DNA of 12,937 nucleotides from CBDUBS01 sp965365445 (GCA_965365445.1 CBDUBS010000097.1:1-12937); one strand, 5' to 3'. Shown: positions 1-6,520, counted from the first letter of the stretch. Numbers and translations are program-made. Notes: a model not told the origin generated them from the sequence alone.

Positions 1-235
1 CTCTCTGCTTACCGAAACGTAGCACCTCCGCCGGCTGCCGCCCCGGCAATCGCAACGGGCACGCGACCGGCGCCGGGATGAAGGAACAAAAGTCCGCCCG
101 CGAAGAAAATACCTCTGGATATCGTTCTTTATTTTGCCGTATTGCACCGCTGCCTTGGTAATGAAGGTTGTGGCAGGCAATTTGCATGGATATCGAAGGC
201 ATCCCCGTGTTGTCTATCAAAGTTGGTGACCGGAC
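1..235. other. left-edge region without supported gene
   Basis: No convincing coding sequence is seen. One minus-strand frame stays open from an ATG at 188 to the window edge, but its translation has no recognisable motif. A 20-codon plus-strand frame starts at 186 and ends at 248 inside the next gene. No convincing promoter pair was found. A GGTGA at 225-229 is a reasonable ribosome binding site for the gene starting at 236. Confidence 0.4.
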
Positions 236-961
236 ATGGCTGAACTGACATTGCAACACTTTCTGGGGGCCGGCCGCGATTTCGAAGCCGCCCAGTACGG
301 CATCATGGGCGCCTTGCAGGACGTGCGGCGGGCTTTTGCCCGAAGCGAGATTTACCCGGAGCTCGCCGACCTCATCGAGCTCATGGCGACCCTGAAAACC
401 GTCCTTCAACGGGGAAAGGACCTCCGTGAGGCGCTGCCCCGCCGCATCCGGGAAATAGACGTGCAGGAGGGTGAAATAACCTACGAGCCGCTGCCCCCCG
501 GCGCCGACGGCTCCGCCTTCCTGGAGGACCTCATCGGGTGGGCGCTGCCCCGGATCGAGACGACCGTGGAGGAGGGCCGCACCATCTATGATTTCGTGGA
601 GGATAATTTGCGGGTAGAGGAAGTCGGCATCCTGCCGCTGTACACCGAAGAAGGGTATCTGTTCATCCCGGATCGCCGCAGCGGGGTGATGCACGTTTTG
701 CGCTACCACCTCTCGATCATTACCCGCGCCGACGAACGCTACCGCTCCCTGCGAACCTCCTACGTGAAAAGCTTGCGGCAGCCGGGGGTGTCGGCTCCGC
801 CCTCCCGGGTAAAAATCGACCTGCTCGCCGAAAACAGGGAGTGGCCCAATCCGGCGACGTACCTCATCGACGCCGACATCGACTTTCCGTTCGAGCAGAC
901 CCTGTTGCCCGTCGCCAAGCGGAAGCTGATGCTGTACCTTTGCCGTGGAGGGACGGCCTGA
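236..961 (+). CDS. conserved protein of unknown function, 241 aa
   Basis: I do not recognise a named domain. The protein is soluble, with no signal peptide or membrane segment. It is largely helical and charged in the first 75 residues, with a second helical block around residues 95-125 (EDLIGWALPRIETTVEEGRT). A probable mixed alpha/beta part follows at 130-170 (EVGILPLYTEEGYLFIPD, then VLRYHLSIITRADERYRSL). The C-terminal end carries NPATYLIDADIDFPFEQTLL and then VAKRKL. Similar proteins of this length exist, as far as I recall, in Rhodothermota genomes, always as hypothetical proteins. The ATG at 236 is preceded by GGTGA with a 6-base gap. Codon use and third-position GC look like the neighbouring housekeeping genes. 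The gene stands alone: the next gene on the same strand starts 95 bases later. Confidence 0.85.
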   Translation: MAELTLQHFLGAGRDFEAAQYGIMGALQDVRRAFARSEIYPELADLIELMATLKTVLQRGKDLREALPRRIREIDVQEGEITYEPLPPGADGSAFLEDLIGWALPRIETTVEEGRTIYDFVEDNLRVEEVGILPLYTEEGYLFIPDRRSGVMHVLRYHLSIITRADERYRSLRTSYVKSLRQPGVSAPPSRVKIDLLAENREWPNPATYLIDADIDFPFEQTLLPVAKRKLMLYLCRGGTA

Positions 962-966
962 GCAAA

Positions 967-982
967 CCGGAGCGTTACGCTC
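967..982. repeat. hairpin repeat copy 1 (CCGGAGCGTTACGCTC)
   Basis: GAGCG and CGCTC form a 5-bp stem with loop TTA, just downstream of the stop codon at 961. A second copy with a single base change lies at 1976-1991. No T-run follows, so a classical intrinsic terminator is not supported. Confidence 0.45.
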
Positions 983-1056
983 GCCCCGGAACGCAGGGCC
1001 GCTCGCCGCTTTTATCCGAGGGATAACGTCACGATCACGGGATAAACGGAGACGGC

Positions 1057-1344
1057 ATGAACGAGCGGCAACGAGCACTGGTCACCGAAGTAGCCGCCGC
1101 GTGGATGCGTGAGCGGCACTGCGCTTCCTGCGGCAGCAAGGCGTGGGCCTTACTGGGCGGCGAACACAATGTGGCCTACTTTCCTCTGGCCCTCAACGGC
1201 GTCGCCAACCCGAACGAAGGTATTCCTATCCTTCCGGTGGCCTGTACGGTATGCGGTTTCGTGGTCGCGTTCAACCCTTCGGTTGTCGAGGTGGCCGAGC
1301 AACCGGATGCCCCTGCTTCGGCTCAGGATGCGCCTCTGGCGTAA
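1057..1344 (+). CDS. small zinc-ribbon protein, 95 aa
   Basis: The protein has two CxxC knuckles, C22-A-S-C25 and C63-T-V-C66, each followed by glycine (CGS and CGF). This is the pattern of a stand-alone zinc ribbon with a beta-rich insert of about 37 residues (AYFPLALNGV...IPILPVACTVCGF). An N-terminal helix (residues 1-20) precedes the first knuckle and an Ala/Pro/Asp-rich tail follows the second. Single-ribbon proteins with the layout 'helix - CxxCG - hydrophobic strand - P-V-x-C-x-x-CG' are widespread and mostly uncharacterised. Zinc binding is inferred from the four cysteines. GGAGA at 1048-1052 supports the ATG at 1057. The last 22 bases overlap the end of a convergent zinc-ribbon gene on the other strand. 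Confidence 0.75.
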   Translation: MNERQRALVTEVAAAWMRERHCASCGSKAWALLGGEHNVAYFPLALNGVANPNEGIPILPVACTVCGFVVAFNPSVVEVAEQPDAPASAQDAPLA

Positions 1345-1619
1345 GCCGTTTCGCGGACGTGCGGCCCCGCGAACTCGGTATTCAACCGCACTTGCTTGAT
1401 GCCGGTAAACCGCACTACGGCCGTGTGGTCGCATGTGGGGCATTGCATCCAGAGGCGCCGCCGCGGCCCCCCGGAAAGTATGTCGTCGTTATCGAGGGGA
1501 TGCGTGTTACTGCAATGGGGGCACGTCCAGGCAAGGCTCTCACACAGCGTAGGCCCAACCAGGATGCGGTCCCACGTGCATAAATCCTCGATCCCGGCGG
1601 GGGTCAGCACATCAGGCAT
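1323..1619 (-). CDS. small zinc-ribbon protein, convergent, 98 aa
   Basis: Read from ATG at 1619, it carries C33-P-H-C36 and C60-P-T-C63, a four-cysteine zinc-ribbon pattern with a 23-residue spacing. Two further cysteines lie at 14 and 26. Between the knuckles is NTHPLDNDDILSGGPRRRLW. After the second knuckle comes a strand-like DHTAVVRFTGIKQVRL. CP.C pairs of this kind are typical of zinc-binding ribbons; the specific role is unknown. A TTG seven codons upstream (1640) could also serve as start, but ATG is preferred. Neither has a strong Shine-Dalgarno. Frames on the opposite strand over the same bases are Arg/Ser/Pro-rich and lack motifs. The gene ends inside the 3' end of the other zinc-ribbon gene, tail to tail. 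Confidence 0.65.
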   Translation of the reverse strand: MPDVLTPAGIEDLCTWDRILVGPTLCESLAWTCPHCSNTHPLDNDDILSGGPRRRLWMQCPTCDHTAVVRFTGIKQVRLNTEFAGPHVRETAYARGAS

Positions 1620-2043
1620 AGGTCGTTGTCCAGAATCCAATATTGCGCGTCGGAGGCAGCGCCGGCCTCAGTTAAAAAGCCGAAATAAACGAACCGTTAA
1701 ACAATAATGAGATATACGGCAGCAGAGAGGGGGATGCAAGTATAAATGGCTTAAAAAGGGATACTCCCGGAGGGTTGCGGAGTCCTTTGAAATCCATGAC
1801 GGGTTCCCTGGAGGTATTTGTTGGATTGCGCTTTTCGCCCCGACCCGGCTTCGCCTGAGGGCCACGGGTTTCGTTCCGATTGAGCCGGGCGCCTTGAGTG
1901 AAATCAGCCAATTCGTGACGATAACGTAATAAGGCAGGCCCTAATCTAGCTTCAGATAACACTCCCGTCGTCTTTCCGGAGCGCTACGCTCAGGTCCCGG
2001 CCGCAGCCGGCGGGCCTCCCGATATATCCGTCCGGTTCGTTCC
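1620..2043. other. about 420 bases without supported gene
   Basis: The composition changes here: 1670-1770 is clearly richer in A and T than the flanking genes. Minus-strand frames across 1668-1962 are open but start with GTG or lack motifs, and their composition is low-quality (Pro/Asn/Arg-rich). I see no RNA family signature such as riboswitch, tRNA or 6S core. Short inverted pieces occur (ACTCC...GGAGT around 1762-1785; GGCTTCGCC near 1848). A second copy of the GAGCGyTACGCTC hairpin and an adjacent CCGGC-CGCA-GCCGG hairpin lie near 1976-2011, just before the next gene. Confidence 0.4.
1976..1991. repeat. hairpin repeat copy 2 (CCGGAGCGCTACGCTC)
   Basis: It is identical to 967-982 except for C instead of T in the loop side. 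A 5-bp stem GAGCG/CGCTC is followed directly by a second small hairpin CCGGC-CGCA-GCCGG. The two copies bracket the convergent zinc-ribbon genes and the gene-poor stretch. Confidence 0.45.
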
Positions 2044-2274
2044 ATGGAGCTTCCTCCTGCACCTCTCCTACTGGTTAACCTCGACCACTTTTCCATCGAG
2101 AATCTTCTGCGCGTAGCCTTTCATGCCGATCTCATTTCGGACTACGCCATGACCCCTACCTGCATCCGGCTATTCAGGAAAGGCGAAATCCTGATGACGG
2201 GAGATCCGGAGGAAATCAGGTTCTACCTCAGGGGGCTCCTCAAGGGGTTGCATACCGAAGCCGCCCTTCCGTAA
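2044..2274 (+). CDS. small protein of unknown function, 76 aa
   Basis: No named family is recognised. The central part is compact and protein-like: LVNLDHFSIENLLRVAF (residues 10-26), then a conserved-looking CIRLFRKGEILMTGDPEE, then FYLRGLLKGL. This alternation of helix, beta hairpin and amphipathic helix fits a small folded domain, with no membrane segment. ATG at 2044 lacks an obvious Shine-Dalgarno; an internal start near the LVNLDHF segment cannot be excluded. No competing frame of similar length covers the region. The recG promoter lies just downstream, so the two genes are probably independent transcripts. Confidence 0.55.
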   Translation: MELPPAPLLLVNLDHFSIENLLRVAFHADLISDYAMTPTCIRLFRKGEILMTGDPEEIRFYLRGLLKGLHTEAALP

Positions 2275-2304
2275 GGACGACGGCCCCCGACCGGATGAAT
2301 GGGC

Positions 2305-2333
2305 TTGAATCGGCCGCGCGTGCGTCCTATCAT
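2305..2333 (+). promoter_or_regulatory. candidate sigma70-type promoter of recG
   Basis: TTGAAT (2305-2310) and TATCAT (2328-2333) are separated by exactly 17 bases. They match TTGACA at 4 of 6 and TATAAT at 5 of 6 positions. Transcription would start near 2340, giving a leader of about 38 bases before the recG ATG at 2378. Motif match only. Confidence 0.45.
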
Positions 2334-2377
2334 CCTTTTCCGGCGCACCGCCCTTCGTTCAAGTCGGTTTTCGGAGC

Positions 2378-4474
2378 ATGGACCCTCTCTGGTATCAGGA
2401 AGTGCATACGCTGCCCGGCGTCGGTTCGCGGCGCGGGGAAGTGCTCGCCGGAGCCGGCGTGCATACCTGGCACGACCTGCTCCATTATTATCCCCGGCGG
2501 TACCTGGACCGGTCCACCATCATCCCCATCCGGAAGCTCGAGGATAACGGACCCTCCGTAACCGTCGTCGGTACGGTGCTCGCCTTCGATCAGGTTACTT
2601 CCGGCAAGCGAAAACGGTTCGAGTTATACGTCGAGGATGCTTCCGGCGGGCGCCTCAAGTGTGTCTGGTTTCAGCGGATCGGCTGGATCAGCAAAGCCTT
2701 TCGCATCGGCGAGCGCGTTGCTTTCCACGGGAAGCCGCAGCGCTTCGGCAACCGGTTCTCGCTTACCCATCCCGATTTCGACAAGCTCGATGAGGACAGC
2801 GCCGCCCTCGATACCGGCCGCATCATCCCGCTATACCCCGGTGGGGCGGCCTTCGACCAGGCGGGCCTCTCCAGCCGCACCTTCCGGCGCCTCATCTACA
2901 ACCTGTTCAAAACATACGGCCTAGAGTTGGCCGAGTTGTTTCCCGAATGGCTCCGCTCGCGGGAGGACCTCATCGACGGGCGGGTGGCGCTCCGGGCCGT
3001 CCACTTCCCGAAACATGCCGCCGAACTCGCCCGGGCGCAGGAGCGCCTGAAGTTCGAGGAGTTCTTTTTCATTCAGCTCATGCTGGGCTTTACCCGGCAG
3101 ACCCGGCAAGCGGTCGCCGGACCCGTGATGGCGGCCTCCGGCTCGTACCTTCATCGCCTCGTCAACGACATCCTCCCCTTCGAGCTCACCGGCGCGCAGA
3201 AACGGGCCATCGAGGATATCCTGGCCGATACCCGCAGCGGCGTTCAGATGAACCGGCTCATCCAGGGGGATGTCGGCTCCGGAAAGACGGCGGTTGCTAT
3301 GGCGGCCATGGCCCATGCCCTCGATAACGGCTACCAGAGCGCCTTCATGGCCCCCACCGAAATTCTGGCCGAGCAGCACTACGCTAACCTGCGGCGCTTT
3401 CTGGAACCGCTGGGTATCGAAACCCGGCTGCTCATCGGAGGGCAGAGCAAGGCCCTGCGCCGGGAAATCCTGGCCGATCTGGAGGAAGGGCGCGCGCACG
3501 TTGCGGTAGGCACCCATGCTCTGATCGAGGAAGGGGTGGTGTTCCGGAAGCTCGGCCTTACCATCGTGGATGAGCAGCACCGATTCGGGGTGCTCCAGCG
3601 AGCCGAGATGTTTCGCAAGGGCGACAACCCGCACATGCTGCTCATGACGGCCACGCCCATTCCCCGCTCGCTCGCCATGACCCTCTACGGCGATCTCGAT
3701 GTGACGCTCATCCGGGAGCGTCCCGCCGGGCGAAAACCCATCCAGACGCTGCTGCGTTCGGAGAAACGACGGGGCGAAGTGTACCAGTTCGTCCGGGAGC
3801 GTCTGCGTGAAGGCCGCCAGTGTTACGTCGTCTACCCGCTCGTCGAGGAAAGCGAGAAGCTCGACCTGAAGGATGCCGAGAACGGCTTCCGTTCCCTCGA
3901 AGAAGAGTTCCGCCCTTACCGGGTCGATCTGATCCACGGCCGGATGCTGCCGTACGAAAAAGAGGAAGCCATGGACCGCTTCAAGCGGGGCGAAACGGAT
4001 ATGCTGGTCGCTACGACGGTCATCGAGGTGGGGGTGGACGTCGCCAACGCCACCGTCATGGTGATCGAGCACGCCGAACGCTTCGGCCTCAGCCAGCTCC
4101 ACCAGCTCCGCGGGCGCGTCGGGCGCGGCAGTGAGCAAAGCTACTGCATCCTCATGGCCGATTACAAGCGCTCCGCCGAAGCCGAGGCCCGCCTGGAGGT
4201 TATGGTCGCCACCGACGACGGCTTCGAAATCTCGGAGCACGACCTGAAAATCCGCGGCGCGGGCGACTTCTTCGGCACGCGCCAGAGCGGCCTGCCCGAT
4301 CTCAAAATCGCCGACATCACGCGCGATGCCGAGATCCTGGCCCGGGCCCGCGCCGCCGCTTTCGAGCTGCTCGACCGCGACCCCCACCTCCGCGACCCGG
4401 AGCATACCCACATCCGCCGGTATTACGAGCGCCATTACCGATCCCGTTCCATTGGCTTTGCCCGGGTAGGCTGA
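2378..4474 (+). CDS. recG: ATP-dependent DNA helicase RecG
   Basis: RecG is a monomeric superfamily 2 helicase that remodels stalled replication forks and branch-migrates Holliday junctions. At 698 residues it is full length (E. coli 693). Domains in order: N-terminal helical part with a helix-hairpin-helix-like LPGVGSRRGEVL (12-23), OB-fold wedge domain (about 58-155) that grips the fork, and helicase domain 1 from about 265. Helicase motifs visible: Q-like LTGAQKRAI (270-278), Walker A GDVGSGKT (297-304), APTEILAEQH (325-334), DEQH box (398-401), MTATPIPRS (423-431), TTVIEVGVD (546-554) and QLRGRVGRG (576-584). The RecG C-terminal signature includes KIRGAGDFFGTRQSG (624-638). No key residue is missing. 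A small unknown gene follows 4 bases after the stop and is probably co-transcribed. Confidence 0.98.
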   Translation: MDPLWYQEVHTLPGVGSRRGEVLAGAGVHTWHDLLHYYPRRYLDRSTIIPIRKLEDNGPSVTVVGTVLAFDQVTSGKRKRFELYVEDASGGRLKCVWFQRIGWISKAFRIGERVAFHGKPQRFGNRFSLTHPDFDKLDEDSAALDTGRIIPLYPGGAAFDQAGLSSRTFRRLIYNLFKTYGLELAELFPEWLRSREDLIDGRVALRAVHFPKHAAELARAQERLKFEEFFFIQLMLGFTRQTRQAVAGPVMAASGSYLHRLVNDILPFELTGAQKRAIEDILADTRSGVQMNRLIQGDVGSGKTAVAMAAMAHALDNGYQSAFMAPTEILAEQHYANLRRFLEPLGIETRLLIGGQSKALRREILADLEEGRAHVAVGTHALIEEGVVFRKLGLTIVDEQHRFGVLQRAEMFRKGDNPHMLLMTATPIPRSLAMTLYGDLDVTLIRERPAGRKPIQTLLRSEKRRGEVYQFVRERLREGRQCYVVYPLVEESEKLDLKDAENGFRSLEEEFRPYRVDLIHGRMLPYEKEEAMDRFKRGETDMLVATTVIEVGVDVANATVMVIEHAERFGLSQLHQLRGRVGRGSEQSYCILMADYKRSAEAEARLEVMVATDDGFEISEHDLKIRGAGDFFGTRQSGLPDLKIADITRDAEILARARAAAFELLDRDPHLRDPEHTHIRRYYERHYRSRSIGFARVG

Positions 4475-4478
4475 TCCG

Positions 4479-4823
4479 ATGCCTTACCCGGTTACCCCCG
4501 ACGGCCGCTATTTTGTCGTCCGAGGTCGGCTCTGGCGCTGCACCAACCCGGCCCTCCCACCCGACGAACGCGAGCGCCTTACCCGGGCGCTGATGCAGGC
4601 CCGCTCCGATGTGGGTCGGGCCCTCCGCGCCTCCGATCCGGACGCCGAAAAGCAGGCGCGGAGCCGGGTGCACGCCGCGAAGGCAGCCCTCGGCGAACGC
4701 GGGCCCGTCTGGTGGACCGACGGCGCCCCCGATTACAACCGCCGCATGGTGCGTAATACCCCCTACCGGGAGTGGTACGAATCGTCGGGCGGCCCATCCG
4801 GTGCGCCGGAAAAAATCTCCTGA
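4479..4823 (+). CDS. conserved small protein of unknown function, 114 aa
   Basis: I recognise this as a widely distributed hypothetical family, from memory. It begins MPYPVTPDGRYFVVRGRLWR followed by CTNPAL, has a long charged helix (about 28-70, rich in Ala/Arg/Glu), and then the hallmark segment GPVWWTDGAPDYNRRMVRNT (75-94) with YREWY. No signal peptide, membrane segment or catalytic motif is evident. Many positively charged and aromatic residues could suit nucleic-acid contact, but that is speculation. The start lies 4 bases after the recG stop, so translation is likely coupled to recG. In other bacteria the family sits in varied contexts, so the linkage to recG need not reflect function. 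Confidence 0.85.
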   Translation: MPYPVTPDGRYFVVRGRLWRCTNPALPPDERERLTRALMQARSDVGRALRASDPDAEKQARSRVHAAKAALGERGPVWWTDGAPDYNRRMVRNTPYREWYESSGGPSGAPEKIS

Positions 4824-4874
4824 ACCCTCGCAACCCGATGTGGAACGTTTCGTAAGCGCCCACCCTGTAAACCA

Positions 4875-4890
4875 AAAGGAAGATTCCTTT
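4875..4890. promoter_or_regulatory. 16-base palindrome, possible operator
   Basis: AAAGGAAGATTCCTTT is an inverted repeat (AAAGGAA/TTCCTTT, 2-base centre) lying 12 bases upstream of a TATAAA (4903-4908) and 41 bases before the start codon of the SRPBCC gene. Its position fits an operator overlapping the -35 region; no good -35 hexamer is visible. No regulator gene is adjacent. Confidence 0.35.
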
Positions 4891-4919
4891 CGGGTAGTAG
4901 ATTATAAAACAGGACGAAC

Positions 4920-4925
4920 AGGAGG
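4920..4925 (+). promoter_or_regulatory. strong Shine-Dalgarno AGGAGG
   Basis: AGGAGG sits 6 bases before ATG at 4932, followed by a second GGAG. This is far stronger than the ribosome binding sites of the other genes in the window and fixes the start of the SRPBCC gene. Confidence 0.75.
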
Positions 4926-4931
4926 GAGGAG

Positions 4932-5372
4932 ATGATCCGTATTACCGAATCGGTTTCGATTGTCCGCTCGCCGGCGGAAGTGTTTGCCTTCGCCGCCGAC
5001 TACCGCAACGATCCGGTGTGGCGTAGCGGCGTGCTGGAAATGACGCTCGATCCGACCGAAGGCCTCGGCCCGGGTACGCAAACCCGGGAGGTATTCGACT
5101 TCATGGGCAAGCGCATCACGACGCTCGCCGAGGTCGTCCGGTACGATCCCGGGCGGGAGATTGCATTCAAGGCCCTCAGCGGGAACGATGCGATGACGGG
5201 GTACCGCCGGATCGAACCGGAGCGGGGAGGAACCCGACTGACGTACCATATCCAGTCCGAACCGAAGGGCTTCGCCCGGCTCCTGGCTCCGCTGGTAGAG
5301 CGGAGCTTCCGGAAGCGGCTCCTGGCCGATTTACAGCACCTGAAAGCGCACCTGGAAAACGCTGGAGCCTGA
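4932..5372 (+). CDS. SRPBCC family protein (polyketide cyclase/dehydrase-like)
   Basis: The 146 residues fit a single START/Bet v1-like helix-grip domain. It begins with a first strand ITESVSIVRSPAEVFAFAAD and the short helices of YRNDPVWRSGV. Then come strands with an acidic loop (TQTREVFDFMGKRITTLAEV), DPGREIAFKA, GYRRIEP and GTRLTYHIQSEP. It closes with a long C-terminal helix (about 112-143, ARLLAPLVERSFRKRLLADL). The family binds hydrophobic ligands in a central cavity; ligand and function cannot be read from sequence. The protein is cytoplasmic, with no signal peptide. A very good Shine-Dalgarno precedes the ATG, and a 16-base palindrome lies upstream. The following small gene starts 72 bases after the stop and is probably unrelated. 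Confidence 0.85.
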   Translation: MIRITESVSIVRSPAEVFAFAADYRNDPVWRSGVLEMTLDPTEGLGPGTQTREVFDFMGKRITTLAEVVRYDPGREIAFKALSGNDAMTGYRRIEPERGGTRLTYHIQSEPKGFARLLAPLVERSFRKRLLADLQHLKAHLENAGA

Positions 5373-5444
5373 GTTGCGGAACATTTGAGGCCGCCGGTGG
5401 AAAGAGAAGGTGCAGGCGCTCCCATAACCCGTCTGTATAGAGCG

Positions 5445-5651
5445 ATGAAACAGGACGACGTCGGCCTGGACGGATCGGCATTTTCCGTAGCCACGTTTCA
5501 GGAAGCCGATGCGGCCGACCGGCCCTTCTGGCATTCCCGGACCCCGGCCGAGCGAATGGAAGCGCTTGAAACCATGCGCCGCCTGAACTATGCCTACGAT
5601 CCGATTTCCGACCGAATTCCTCGAATTCTTGAGGTGCTTGAACGCACATGA
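5445..5651 (+). CDS. small antitoxin-like partner of a nucleotidyltransferase, 68 aa
   Basis: From ATG at 5445 the protein has 68 residues: a short N-terminal strand-like DVGLDGSAFSVATF, then the signature QEADAADRPFWHSRTPAERM (19-38), ALETMRRLNYAYDP and a C-terminal RIPRILEVLE helix. Small proteins with 'EADxxDRxYWxSxTPxERLxALExLRxxxYGYDP' are, as I recall, regularly encoded directly upstream of MNT-type or DUF6036/AbiEii-like nucleotidyltransferases, probably as a regulatory or antitoxin-type pair. That partner is present here only as a 27-codon relic sharing ATGA with this stop codon. A TTG start at 5385 would add 20 residues that look like noncoding sequence, so the ATG is preferred. The gene itself looks intact, but whether it is still functional without its partner is unknown. 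Confidence 0.7.
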   Translation: MKQDDVGLDGSAFSVATFQEADAADRPFWHSRTPAERMEALETMRRLNYAYDPISDRIPRILEVLERT

Positions 5652-5731
5652 AGCAAAGCACCTCGGGAGGGTGTGCCGTGGCCTTCTACGGCTATCCCCG
5701 ATCCACAGGGGATCTGGAGCATCTGCCCTGA
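5648..5731 (+). pseudogene. relic of a nucleotidyltransferase (MNT/AbiEii-like)
   Basis: The frame starts at an ATG overlapping the preceding stop (ATGA) and ends at TGA 5729-5731, giving only 27 codons. Residues 7-25 read GGCAVAFYGYPRSTGDLEH. This closely matches the active-site signature of the nucleotidyltransferases that follow such small genes (GGYAVAxHGYPRxTxDLDxW, from memory): the GG motif, the GYPR segment and the metal-site region before DLD. The roughly 20 residues that normally precede GGYAV are missing, Tyr is replaced by Cys (TGT for TAT), the second metal-ligand Asp by Glu (GAG), and everything after the motif is lost. It cannot be an active enzyme. The retained start overlap and reading frame argue for internal deletion plus 3' truncation of a once complete gene, with the SDR gene end only 12 bases away. 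Confidence 0.7.
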
Positions 5732-5743
5732 TGGGGCGTCGGG

Positions 5744-6502
5744 CTACCGCACGTAGCTTGCCGCGTTGATGTCGATGGTGCAGCCGGTGGCATGGTCCGC
5801 CAGTCCCGAGGCCAGAAACGCGACCGTAGGGGCGATGTCCTCGGGGCGGGTGAGGTGGTTGTGGCTGACGTCCTTCATGACGAATTCCTCGCCGTACCGG
5901 TCGATGAAGTCCTGCGCCATGTCGGTGCGGGTGAACCCCGGGGCCACCGTAAAGGCAAAAATGCCCTGCCGTCCGAAGTGGCGGGCAATGGAGCGCGTTA
6001 GCGCCACCAGCCCGGCCTTCGTTTCGGCGTATACGAAATGCTCCGGGGTGTCGCCCCGGAAGGCCGCCCGGGAAGCGACGTTCACGATGCGGCCTCCGCC
6101 GGCTGCCGTGAAGTGGTTTACGGCCAACCGGCAGAGCAACTCGGGCGCGCGCAGGTTGACGCCCATCGAGTAATCCCACTCCCGTTGCCAGGTTTCCACC
6201 GGGGCATCCAGCCCGATGCCGCGGGCTACGGCCGCGTTGTTTACGAGTACGTCCAGGCGGCCGTACCGTTCGAGCACTTCCTCGAACAGGCGGACCGTGG
6301 CCCCTGTATCGGCCAGCTCCGCCCCGAACGGCCGGGCGGTTTTTCCCAGCGCATCCGCCAGATCATCGGCTGCCTGGCGGTTGCGGTGGTAGTGTATCGC
6401 CACCGAAGCCCCGGCTTCGGCCAGTTTCTCGGCAATTGCTTTTCCGATACCCCGGCTCGCGCCGGTTACCAGGGCCGTTTTCCCTTTAAGATCGATCTGC
6501 AT
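5744..6502 (-). CDS. SDR family NAD(P)-dependent oxidoreductase (FabG-like)
   Basis: This is a classical short-chain dehydrogenase/reductase of 252 residues, the usual length. The N-terminal Rossmann motif TGASRGIG is at 13-20, structural NNAA at 88-91 and active-site Asn at 116. Catalytic Ser144, Tyr158 and Lys162 are present (YAETK), and PGFTRTDM at 188-195 forms the substrate/cofactor loop. The His38/Arg40 region after the second strand (HYHRNRQ) fits NADP(H) preference, a weak inference. FabG-like 3-oxoacyl reductase is the nearest general match, but many SDRs share these features and no fatty-acid genes are adjacent, so the substrate is open. It is the last gene of a four-gene minus-strand cluster, 18 bases after the DUF2914 gene. 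Confidence 0.92.
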   Translation of the reverse strand: MQIDLKGKTALVTGASRGIGKAIAEKLAEAGASVAIHYHRNRQAADDLADALGKTARPFGAELADTGATVRLFEEVLERYGRLDVLVNNAAVARGIGLDAPVETWQREWDYSMGVNLRAPELLCRLAVNHFTAAGGGRIVNVASRAAFRGDTPEHFVYAETKAGLVALTRSIARHFGRQGIFAFTVAPGFTRTDMAQDFIDRYGEEFVMKDVSHNHLTRPEDIAPTVAFLASGLADHATGCTIDINAASYVR

Positions 6503-6520
6503 GGATTTATGCCGCCCCGT

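Noticed and set aside
186..248. 20-codon frame overlapping the start of the first gene
   Set aside because: Too short and without a ribosome binding site; a leader peptide cannot be supported from one sequence.
1672..1962. 96-codon minus-strand frame in the gene-poor stretch
   Set aside because: Begins with GTG, has no Shine-Dalgarno, no recognisable motif and an unprotein-like composition; overlaps another equally open frame.
2921..4435. 504-codon open frame on the minus strand opposite recG
   Set aside because: Antisense to a fully supported helicase gene; its composition (Gly/Ala/Glu/His/Asp-rich) follows from GC-rich codons read backwards and it has no motifs.
5694..5713. ATCCCC...GGGGAT inverted repeat as terminator of the SDR cluster
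   Set aside because: No T-run follows on either strand and the bases belong to the nucleotidyltransferase signature codons.
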